Shown one piece after another: positions 50,202 through 56,468 of a DNA stretch of 57,350 nt (positions within the stretch are counted from its first letter, which is position 1; every line of letters starts with the position of its first letter). The stretch is from IMG/VR virus record IMGVR_UViG_3300042564_001760, positions 1 through 57,350 of that record. The stretch is one strand, 5' to 3'. Origin of the DNA: a virus. Both the position numbers and the translations under genes were made by a program. The notes below the pieces were generated by a model. It searched no databases, was not told the origin of the DNA, and saw only the letters and a program-made list of their open reading frames with translations.

Positions 50202-51094
50202 AAACCATAGAACTAGATATTGTATTTTTAAGCTATGACGAGCCTAATGCAGATTTACATTATGCAGATCTATGCAATAAAGTTCCTTGGGCTAAACGAG
50301 TACACGGAATAAAAGGCAGTGATGAAGCACACAAAGAAGCTGCAAGACAATCAGAAACAGATTGGGTTGTTACTATAGATGCAGACAATATTGTTGACAC
50401 AAAATTTTTTAACACAGAGTTTGATTCCGATCAAAAAAATTTACAAGTAGTTAGCTGGTTAGCACGTAATAGAATTAATGGATTAAGATATGGCAATGGC
50501 GGCCTTAAAATTTGGCGTAAAGATTTTATTCTAAATATGAAAACGCACGAAGCTAGTAACAATGAAAGAGCACAGGTAGACTTTTGTTGGGAACAAGGTT
50601 ATCAACAATTTAAAGAGTGCTATAGCGAAACAGTTATCACAGGATCGCCTTTTCAGGCCTGGAGAGCAGGATTTCGTGAAGGAGTAAAAATGACATTGCT
50701 TGACGGAGTTCGAGTCCCGCCGGATGAAATTCGTGAACGAGTGTGGTGGCATAACTTACATAGACTGCGTATGTGGTCAACTGTGGGCTCACATGAAGAA
50801 AATGGTATATATGCTGTCTACGGAGCTAGACTGGGTACTTGGTTAGCAAATTGCACTAAGTGGAATTATGTGGAAGTTAGAGATTTTGAAATCCTTAAAG
50901 ATATTTGGAATCAATATGGACGTCCGTACGAAAAGGTTAATCAAGAAGGACTGGTTGAAGAAATAAAATTACTTGGTGAAAAAATTAAATTAGGATTGGG
51001 ATTTGATTATCCTTATTTAGATCCCAAACAAAGTAAGTATACCTTGGACTTGTATAACGAAACAATAAATTTAACAAATACCTATTTAAAATGA
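50198..51094 (+). CDS. glycosyltransferase-like protein, FLSYDEP family
   Basis: 298 residues. The signature starts DIVFLSYDEPNADLHYADL, then VPWAKRVHGIKGSDEAHKEAAR and DWVVTIDADNIVDTKFF, where DAD is the candidate metal-binding motif. YGNGGLKIWRKDFIL and a FQAWRAGFREGVKM segment follow. The end contains WSTVGSHEENGIYAVYGAR, a common acceptor-side element in this phage family. Related to residues ~126-362 of the next gene. Proteins of this type are frequent, often in several copies, beside fibre genes of aquatic T4-like phages, from memory. Enzymatic activity is inferred, not shown. Confidence 0.65.
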   Translation: MKTIELDIVFLSYDEPNADLHYADLCNKVPWAKRVHGIKGSDEAHKEAARQSETDWVVTIDADNIVDTKFFNTEFDSDQKNLQVVSWLARNRINGLRYGNGGLKIWRKDFILNMKTHEASNNERAQVDFCWEQGYQQFKECYSETVITGSPFQAWRAGFREGVKMTLLDGVRVPPDEIRERVWWHNLHRLRMWSTVGSHEENGIYAVYGARLGTWLANCTKWNYVEVRDFEILKDIWNQYGRPYEKVNQEGLVEEIKLLGEKIKLGLGFDYPYLDPKQSKYTLDLYNETINLTNTYLK

Positions 51095-52179
51095 TCTACG
51101 ATATTTTTTATGTAAGCAAAAACACCGTTAATGACACCAAGTGGCTATCTTTTAATAAAAGATTTCCATTATCTCAAAAAATTGAAAATATAAAATGTTT
51201 TTCAGATATTTCTAACAAAACATTTACTAAATTATTTTGGGTAGTTTGGGATGATTTAATTATTTCGAATGATTTTAATTTTAATTATATTGTTCCAAAA
51301 TGGGATGAAAAATATATTCATGTTTTTAAAAATGCAGAGCACTTTGATGGCGTAGCATTATTCTCAAAATATTCAGATGTAAGTGACAAAGAATTTGAAA
51401 AAAGATTTTACAGAAATCACAAAAAAATAGATATAATTGCCAGCAACCCAACAGATACTGAACTTTATGATATAGTGTTTATCAGTTATAATGAGCCGAC
51501 CGCTGATATTAATTTTATAAATTTAAAATCAAAATTTCCAAGAGCTAAAAGAGTTCACGGAATAAAAGGAATACACCAAGCACATATTACAGCTGCCAAA
51601 CTAGCAGATACCTGTATGTTTTGGGTAGTAGATGGTGATGCTGAAATTTTAGAAGATTTTAATTTTGATCATGAAGTATCTACTCATGAAAAAGATATCG
51701 TACACGTTTGGCGTAGTAAAAATCCTATTAATGATTTAGTATACGGATATGGTGGTGTGAAACTATTGCCAACTTTGTTGACTATGGGTATGGATGTATC
51801 TAAGCCAGATATGACAACTAGTATATCTAATAAATTTAAAGCAGTTAAAGCTATATCAAACATCACGGCATTTAATACTGATCCGTTTAACACTTGGAAA
51901 TCAGCGTTTAGAGAATGTTGTAAATTATCTAGTAAAATTATTGATAGACAAAAAAGCGAAGAAACATTGTATAGACTTGACGTATGGTGTACGCTAGGTA
52001 TTGATCGACCGTTTGGACAAGATGCGATTGCCGGAGCAATAGCAGGTAAGGAATATGGTAGTGCAAATATAGATAATTTAGAAGCACTAAAAAAGATTAA
52101 TGATTTTGATTGGTTAAAAGAATATTATGAACAACAAACAAAAAATAAACCTCAAGCAGGCATCAATCGTCTTGACTAA
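51091..52179 (+). CDS. tandem-domain glycosyltransferase-like protein, FLSYDEP family
   Basis: 362 residues built from two copies of the same module. Copy 1 (1-~115) is reduced: YDIFYVSK, FNKRFP, then FWVVWDDLIISNDFNFNY and EKYIHVFKN. Copy 2 (~126-362) is full: YDIVFISYNEPTADINFINL, FPRAKRVHGIKGIHQAH, FWVVDGDAEILEDFNFDHEV and EKDIVHVWRSKNP. Copy 1 has WDD where copy 2 has DGD, so only copy 2 may be active and copy 1 may be a non-catalytic remnant. The C-terminal DTPFNTWKSAF-like and LGIDRPFGQDAIAGA blocks match the preceding protein. ATG overlaps the preceding stop. Confidence 0.65.
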   Translation: MIYDIFYVSKNTVNDTKWLSFNKRFPLSQKIENIKCFSDISNKTFTKLFWVVWDDLIISNDFNFNYIVPKWDEKYIHVFKNAEHFDGVALFSKYSDVSDKEFEKRFYRNHKKIDIIASNPTDTELYDIVFISYNEPTADINFINLKSKFPRAKRVHGIKGIHQAHITAAKLADTCMFWVVDGDAEILEDFNFDHEVSTHEKDIVHVWRSKNPINDLVYGYGGVKLLPTLLTMGMDVSKPDMTTSISNKFKAVKAISNITAFNTDPFNTWKSAFRECCKLSSKIIDRQKSEETLYRLDVWCTLGIDRPFGQDAIAGAIAGKEYGSANIDNLEALKKINDFDWLKEYYEQQTKNKPQAGINRLD

Positions 52180-52224
52180 TCAAATCACAAGACAGTCGTT
52201 AGGCCTAAATAAGAAAAAACTATA

Positions 52225-53481
52225 ATGACATCATCTACCCTATGCGCCGTGCCATGGATGCATTTAAATTTTGAACCTAACGGAAAAGTTGTACCATGTT
52301 GTTTAACTTCGGCACACAACTACTTTGCAGGTGACCTCAATACTCAATCTATTGAGGAGATTTGGAATAGCAATAATATGAAAAATCTCCGTAAAGATAT
52401 GATAAATGGTGTTGAGCCTAAAGTGTGCGATAAGTGTTTCAACAGAGAAAAGGTAACTGGTGAAAGTGGCAGATTTTATCACAACCACGACTTTCCAGAG
52501 GTAGTGGCAAAAATTCCAAACATTACGTTAGCAGATGGAACGTGTACTACTATGGAGTTAAAGTACTGGGACTTCCGTTTTAGTAATCTTTGCAATTTCA
52601 AATGTCGAAGTTGTGGCCCACGTTATAGTTCAGCCTGGGTCCCAGATGCTAAAAAACTAGGACACACTGATCAAGAAAAAGTATGGAACATCGATTCGAT
52701 AGATAACCAAACCAATTTTGATTTTCTTAAAGATCAAATTGATGTTGTTAAACGCATTTATTTTGCGGGTGGCGAGCCGTTGTTAATGCCTGAACATTGG
52801 CAAATTTTAGACATGCTGGTAGAGAAGAAACGTTTTGATGTCAAGCTAAGTTATAATACCAATGCGTCCGTATTATCCTATGGCAAAAAGAATATCATCG
52901 ATTACTGGAGTCAATGGCAGTTCGGTAAACTGGAAGTATGGCCAAGTATTGATGAAATAGGTGAACGTGCTGAACTAATTCGCTCAGGTACAGTATGGTC
53001 CAAGGTAGAAGAAAACTTAAAAGAACTTGCTAAACACGCTAACATTATGCTTCGCCCAGGGCTTACTATTGGTGCGTGGAATGTACATCGCTTACCTGAA
53101 ATTATTAATCATTTGATTAGCATCGGGGTAATTAGATCTCACCCAACGTCTAAGAATAGCAATTACAATAATTTCTTTATCAACTTGCTAGAACATCCTG
53201 TCCACTATCATGTAAACATCCTCTCCGACGAATATAAAGAACAGATATCTGCTAAACTAAAAGCGTTTGTTATCGAACATAACAAAAAGTATAATACAGA
53301 TATTACAGCAACATTTAAACACATCTTGCACGAATTAGAAAAGCCGTTTAACTTAGAAGCCGCAAAGGAATTCTTAAAGATAACTAGTCAATTGGATATA
53401 CTGCGGAACGAAGATACATTTAAGATATTGCCAGAAATGGAAGATGTTAGACGTAGTGTTTTAAAGACGTTTGATGTTTAA
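52225..53481 (+). CDS. radical SAM protein with Cys-rich N-terminal SPASM-like part
   Basis: 418 residues. The cluster motif CNFKCRSC (Cys123, Cys127, Cys130) is the CxxxCxxC of radical SAM enzymes, which bind a 4Fe-4S cluster and S-adenosylmethionine. The SAM-binding GGEP motif is at 182-185. Unusually for the order, a Cys-rich segment stands before the barrel: CAVPWMHLNFEPNGKVVPCC (Cys7, Cys25, Cys26), GDLNTQSIEEIW, and CDKC (68-71), like the SPASM/twitch auxiliary-cluster domains normally placed after the barrel. These enzymes modify peptides or sugars. Position after four glycosyltransferase-like genes suggests a joint pathway. A CCTAAATA late-like box lies at 52204-52211. Product unknown. 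Confidence 0.85.
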   Translation: MTSSTLCAVPWMHLNFEPNGKVVPCCLTSAHNYFAGDLNTQSIEEIWNSNNMKNLRKDMINGVEPKVCDKCFNREKVTGESGRFYHNHDFPEVVAKIPNITLADGTCTTMELKYWDFRFSNLCNFKCRSCGPRYSSAWVPDAKKLGHTDQEKVWNIDSIDNQTNFDFLKDQIDVVKRIYFAGGEPLLMPEHWQILDMLVEKKRFDVKLSYNTNASVLSYGKKNIIDYWSQWQFGKLEVWPSIDEIGERAELIRSGTVWSKVEENLKELAKHANIMLRPGLTIGAWNVHRLPEIINHLISIGVIRSHPTSKNSNYNNFFINLLEHPVHYHVNILSDEYKEQISAKLKAFVIEHNKKYNTDITATFKHILHELEKPFNLEAAKEFLKITSQLDILRNEDTFKILPEMEDVRRSVLKTFDV

Positions 53482-53525
53482 GATAACAAAATGTATTAAA
53501 CTTTGCAGAGATCCAGTTTTTAAAC

Positions 53526-53547
53526 AAATTGTTTAAAACAATTTTTT
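53526..53547 (+). terminator. probable Rho-independent terminator
   Basis: AAATTGTT (53526-53533) pairs with AACAATTT (53537-53544) around a 3-base loop, followed by more T residues. It lies 45 bases after the radical SAM gene and reaches the end of the converging minus-strand gene. The stem is AT-rich and therefore weak. Confidence 0.55.
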
Positions 53548-53838
53548 AGTTTTGTCAGTTATGTCTTGCTTCAGCCGTTGAATATCTATAGTAAAATCTA
53601 CTTTAGTAATTTCTTCTTTATATTCTTGAAATGTATCCAAGAGTTTTTCAGCAACGATGTCATTGGTTGCATTGCCAAGCTGCTCTTGAATATCTATTTC
53701 CCATATTCTACCATTGTTAAATTCTAATCGAACACTTTTTAAATATGCCACCGGCATGGTGTTCATATACATATCTTCAAAAACTTCCGGCCACTCCTTA
53801 ACCAAATGACTAGGTGGCCTAAATAAATGTTTAGGCAC
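53533..53838 (-). CDS. conserved hypothetical protein (MPKHLFRPP family)
   Basis: 101 residues starting at a GTG (53838) inside the end of the upstream gene. It reads MPKHLFRPPSHLVKEWPEVF, then EDMYMNTMPVAYLKSVRLEFNNGRIWEIDI and a charged C-terminal helix ending in LKQDITDKTKKLF. From memory this family is strongly conserved in T4-like cyanophages, where it also follows the MKNLKHVG-type gene. Absence of a Shine-Dalgarno site and the 8-base overlap suggest coupled translation. Function unknown; soluble, no membrane segment. Confidence 0.75.
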   Translation of the reverse strand: MPKHLFRPPSHLVKEWPEVFEDMYMNTMPVAYLKSVRLEFNNGRIWEIDIQEQLGNATNDIVAEKLLDTFQEYKEEITKVDFTIDIQRLKQDITDKTKKLF

Positions 53839-54439
53839 CTTCGGTTTCTTTAGATTTGGTAGCTTTCTTTGCTGGAGGATCTAAATCGTCTGCTTGTTTT
53901 CTCAGCCTAGCTGCTTCTTTGTACATGGCATCTGCTTGACTTCTAAAATTGCGAGCTATGTCACGATCAGTAAGTACTTCATTAGCTGAGGCAGGTACAC
54001 TAGTAGATTCTTGAACTGTTTTTGCAGGTTCTTTCTTAGTAGGAGCACCTTTGGTAAACGTATACAAATCATCTATTGCACAATTTTTTTGTTCTGCAAT
54101 AAATGAATTTAGTTCATGCAACGAAATTTCTGAATTCGGAGTGGGCGTCATGATAACAGTATCAGTGGCCACTTTTATCAAACGATTATCTGCCTGCAGG
54201 GCCTGTAGCATAGGGCGGCCGTCGGGGAATGGTCGAGTAAAAAGAATTTCTCCGAATTCCCATGCATCTTGTGCAACATCTTGATCTACAAGATCAATGA
54301 TTGCATTGTGATATTGATCTGGCAACGGAGATGTTTGCACAACCAATGCCATATTTGACTCACCGGGTAAGGTTCTAAAAACTACAAGAACTTTTGATCC
54401 TGTGTTTTTTATCTTACCTACGTGTTTGAGATTTTTCAT
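53831..54439 (-). CDS. conserved hypothetical protein (MKNLKHVG family)
   Basis: 202 residues from ATG 54439, chosen because AAAGGA sits about 7 bases upstream; the frame is open 7 codons further. The N-terminal domain reads MKNLKHVGKIKNTGSKVLVV, FRTLPGESNMALVVQTSPLP, AWEFGEILFTRPFPDGRPM and DTVIMTPTPNSEI, a beta-rich fold conserved in aquatic T4-like phages from memory. A helix FIAEQKNCAIDDLYTF follows, then a Lys/Pro/Thr linker and a C-terminal helix rich in Ala/Arg/Lys. Lies between two small conserved genes with nearly no gap. Function unknown; the acid/base-rich tail may mediate binding. Confidence 0.75.
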   Translation of the reverse strand: MKNLKHVGKIKNTGSKVLVVFRTLPGESNMALVVQTSPLPDQYHNAIIDLVDQDVAQDAWEFGEILFTRPFPDGRPMLQALQADNRLIKVATDTVIMTPTPNSEISLHELNSFIAEQKNCAIDDLYTFTKGAPTKKEPAKTVQESTSVPASANEVLTDRDIARNFRSQADAMYKEAARLRKQADDLDPPAKKATKSKETEGA

Positions 54440-54440
54440 A

Positions 54441-54662
54441 TTATTCCTTTTTGGCTGCAACAGATTCTAGAAAGGTATTTAACTTATTGTAAGCCTTACC
54501 TACTGCTTCTAATTCTGCAGCTTTGAACGCCCCTCGACTACTGGCAACTTCTAGAATACTACGCAAGGAAGCTAGGTCGCTGAGATTAAGATCAGCACTT
54601 GCAGCACTTGGTGGTTGTTGAGGTTGCTCTTGTTCTGGGGTTGTTGTTACTTCTTGGTCCAT
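54441..54662 (-). CDS. small conserved hypothetical protein
   Basis: 73 residues from ATG 54662; AAGGAG is ideally placed, so this start is preferred over an upstream in-frame ATG. The N-terminal 28 residues are Gln/Pro/Thr/Glu-rich and probably disordered. The helical core is LSDLASLRSILEVASSRGAF, then KAAELEAVGKAYNKLNTFLE. The SRGAF...ELxxVGxxYNKL pattern is conserved in T4-like cyanophages from memory. The ATG shares its last base with the upstream stop. Role unknown. Confidence 0.75.
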   Translation of the reverse strand: MDQEVTTTPEQEQPQQPPSAASADLNLSDLASLRSILEVASSRGAFKAAELEAVGKAYNKLNTFLESVAAKKE

Positions 54663-54934
54663 TAGTTTCTCCTTAGATATGGGCAAGCTAACATAAAATA
54701 TGTTAGTTCTTTATGATCTTCAAATCCCGCAAACATTGCGGATTTCAATCTGCTGTCGTTTTCTATACTTGAAAGTTTCACGACAGCATATCTACCTTTT
54801 AATTTGATTCGAATCCAGTTTTCAACTTCGTTTGTAAAAAAATTTATCTCTTCAAGTTTAATTTTTCCAAAATGTGGAGGCATCACTTGAAGTGATCTTT
54901 TGTTTAAAATTTCTAAAGGATTATATTCGATCAT
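54662..54934 (-). CDS. small conserved hypothetical protein
   Basis: 90 residues from ATG 54934 (MIEYNPLEILNKRSLQVMPP). An upstream in-frame ATG at 54958 lies before the TATAAATA late box at 54943-54950, so RNA from that box can only use 54934. The body alternates strands and helices: HFGKIKLEEINFFTNEVENW, IRIKLKGRYAVVKL, and a final FEDHKELTYFMLACPYLRRN. Transcription from the late box would leave a leader of only about two bases, which would make this gene nearly leaderless. Function unknown. Confidence 0.7.
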   Translation of the reverse strand: MIEYNPLEILNKRSLQVMPPHFGKIKLEEINFFTNEVENWIRIKLKGRYAVVKLSSIENDSRLKSAMFAGFEDHKELTYFMLACPYLRRN

Positions 54935-54942
54935 TGTGAAAA

Positions 54943-54950
54943 TATTTATA
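54943..54950 (-). promoter_or_regulatory. T4-type late promoter box TATAAATA
   Basis: A perfect TATAAATA on the minus strand lies 8 bases before ATG 54934, so late RNA would begin almost at the start codon. Confidence 0.6.
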
Positions 54951-54967
54951 GATAACAAATAAATTGT

Positions 54968-55360
54968 TCAGGATTCTTGGCTAAGTCTTTGATGCATTGC
55001 TTTGGCATAACCCATTTTTCTTACATCTCCGTGAAACAGATATAATTCAAATGCAGATTTTTCTTTTAGAACAACAATGTGTTTTTTGGTTAAGTGATAG
55101 GGAGATTCGATAAATTGATCTAACCAAACTAGTATTTGTGGAGTTATACTAATTTCTTTTAATATTTCAACTTTATATGTTTTGATTTGAGAATAAGTTT
55201 CTACAAATTCTAGTCCTTGATCAGTGAGTCTTAGACCGCCACAGTCTTTACCTCTGACATTTTGCCACCAGGCACTGCGGAATTTTTTTATGATATTCTC
55301 GTCAAAAGATTGACCAGCAGCTTTGAGGAATACCGAAGTATAGGTATCCTTTAAATCCAT
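54968..55360 (-). CDS. conserved hypothetical protein (SAWW/GGLRLT motif)
   Basis: 130 residues. Signature: FRSAWWQNVRGKDCGGLRLT, then DQGLEFVETYSQIKTYKVEI, a hydrophobic helix ITPQILVWLDQFIE, SPYHLTKKHIVVLKEKSAFE, and LFHGDVRKMGYAKAM. From memory this set of motifs marks a family found in most T4-like cyanophages. The GGLRLTxxG and LTKKxIxVxxEKxA parts look like a winged-helix-type DNA-contacting arrangement, though that is a guess. ATG 55360 directly follows the upstream stop. Function unknown. Confidence 0.75.
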   Translation of the reverse strand: MDLKDTYTSVFLKAAGQSFDENIIKKFRSAWWQNVRGKDCGGLRLTDQGLEFVETYSQIKTYKVEILKEISITPQILVWLDQFIESPYHLTKKHIVVLKEKSAFELYLFHGDVRKMGYAKAMHQRLSQES

Positions 55361-55645
55361 TTAGTCTACTCGCTCTCCAGCATTTAACTTAAACACTGCA
55401 AAGTCTGTGGTCTTAAACAACTTGTTTAACTTTTTGGCCAAGTTTCTTGCGTGTCCTGGATTACTAAAACTGACCTTTTTGTATTTCGGGCCAGGATAAC
55501 TGGATACCATACTACCACTTTTTAAGTTGAAAGGTTGTTCTTTGTAAAACACAGCCCAAATGGCATCGCTATCGAGAATTTGCTCAACTTTGTATGTTTC
55601 CTTGTTGGTGTATTCAAGAATAACTTTGGGTTTTGGTCTACTCAT
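55361..55645 (-). CDS. small conserved hypothetical protein
   Basis: 94 residues: MSRPKPKVILEYTNKETYKV, EQILDSDAIWAVFYKEQPFN, then LVNSYPGPKYKKVSFSNPGH-like turns (residues SSYPGPKYKKVSF) and ARNLAKKLNKLFKTTDFAVF. A basic single-domain alpha/beta protein with no visible catalytic motif. It has its own TATAAATA box (55676-55683) and no clear Shine-Dalgarno site. An 8-bp hairpin can form just before the ATG in longer transcripts. Function unknown. Confidence 0.7.
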   Translation of the reverse strand: MSRPKPKVILEYTNKETYKVEQILDSDAIWAVFYKEQPFNLKSGSMVSSYPGPKYKKVSFSNPGHARNLAKKLNKLFKTTDFAVFKLNAGERVD

Positions 55646-55648
55646 ATC

Positions 55649-55683
55649 TATACGTGTAATAATAAAGCACGTATATATTTATA
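55649..55683 (-). promoter_or_regulatory. late promoter with adjoining inverted repeat
   Basis: TATAAATA on the minus strand occupies 55683-55676. Immediately downstream, TATACGTG (55675-55668) pairs with CACGTATA (55656-55649), an 8-bp stem with an 11-base loop ending 4 bases before ATG 55645. A start about six bases after the box would remove most of the first arm, so the hairpin would exist only in read-through RNA. Confidence 0.55.
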
Positions 55684-55684
55684 C

Positions 55685-55936
55685 CTAACTGAAGTTGCCC
55701 CCATCAAATTTAACATTGATATTGGTAGTAGATTCACGTATTTCCGCCAGCATTGCGTGTATTTCCTGAACGGTTTTTCCTAATTTACTAGTCATTACTG
55801 CTAATTCTTGGGTAAGCTCTCTTGCTTCTTGAATTGTTAATCTTATATCTTTTTGCTGACCACGCTCTGCAACTGCTATGCGTTGAATAAGTTTTTCAAC
55901 GCCTGGTAACGTATTTGGAATGTTATTTTGAGACAT
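55685..55936 (-). CDS. small helical conserved hypothetical protein
   Basis: 83 residues, nearly all helical: MSQNNIPNTLPGVEKLIQRI, AVAERGQQKDIRLTIQEARE, LTQELAVMTSKLGKTVQEIH. Leucine and isoleucine spacing fits a short coiled coil. The C-terminus (STTNINVKFDGGNFS) forms a strand-like tail. Overlaps the end of the upstream gene by 14 bases. Such small coiled-coil proteins sit in this cluster in related phages, from memory. Function unknown. Confidence 0.7.
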   Translation of the reverse strand: MSQNNIPNTLPGVEKLIQRIAVAERGQQKDIRLTIQEARELTQELAVMTSKLGKTVQEIHAMLAEIRESTTNINVKFDGGNFS

Positions 55937-56468
55937 TAGCTAATACCTGTTTCATTTCAATTTCGGATTGAAACGGACCTTGATACTCATACCTTTGTAA
56001 TGTTATCAATTTAGGGCAAAAACTTTTTACCCATCCTTTATCAAACCGTATCACATAAAAGCCTGCACAGTATAAACTCTTGCTATCGCCGCTTTTTGTA
56101 AACAACGGTAACTTTCTTTTTATATCATACATTGCATTGTGCGGCTCGGCACTTGTGGCATAACCGTGAACTTCGTTGGGTAATGCATCGTTGGCTTCTT
56201 TAATAATTTTAGCTACAAAGAAATTTTTACCAAATTGTCTAGTAAGGCTTTCTTTTGTGTCGTAGATTTTTACACCTAATTCATTGCTCATAACAAATCT
56301 ATTATCTTCATTTTTTCTTAGAGTGGCGAACTTTTCACCATCTCGTTCAACAATCCAAAATTTATCTTTAATAATTGGCTTTGCTTGTATATCGGACATG
56401 TTATTCTCCCAGCAGTCAACAGTTTTTGATTGACACGTATCTTCATACGGACAAAGTTTTAATTTCAT
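55923..56468 (-). CDS. conserved hypothetical protein (FWIVERDGEKFATLRK family)
   Basis: 181 residues from ATG 56468, which has GAGG 8 bases upstream. A second in-frame ATG at 56399 (MSDIQAKPIIKDKFWIVERD) has an equally good GGGAG and fits the family start as I remember it. The 23 residues between carry CPYEDTCQSKTVDC, three Cys that look meaningful, so both forms may be made. Body: WIVERDGEKFATLRKNEDN, KESLTRQFGKNFFVAKII, NEVHGYATSAEPHNAMYDI, KSLYCAGFYVIRFDKGWVKS, FCPKLITLQRYEYQGPF. Conserved in aquatic T4-like phages; function unknown. It overlaps the end of the RNase H gene. Confidence 0.7.
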   Translation of the reverse strand: MKLKLCPYEDTCQSKTVDCWENNMSDIQAKPIIKDKFWIVERDGEKFATLRKNEDNRFVMSNELGVKIYDTKESLTRQFGKNFFVAKIIKEANDALPNEVHGYATSAEPHNAMYDIKRKLPLFTKSGDSKSLYCAGFYVIRFDKGWVKSFCPKLITLQRYEYQGPFQSEIEMKQVLANVSK

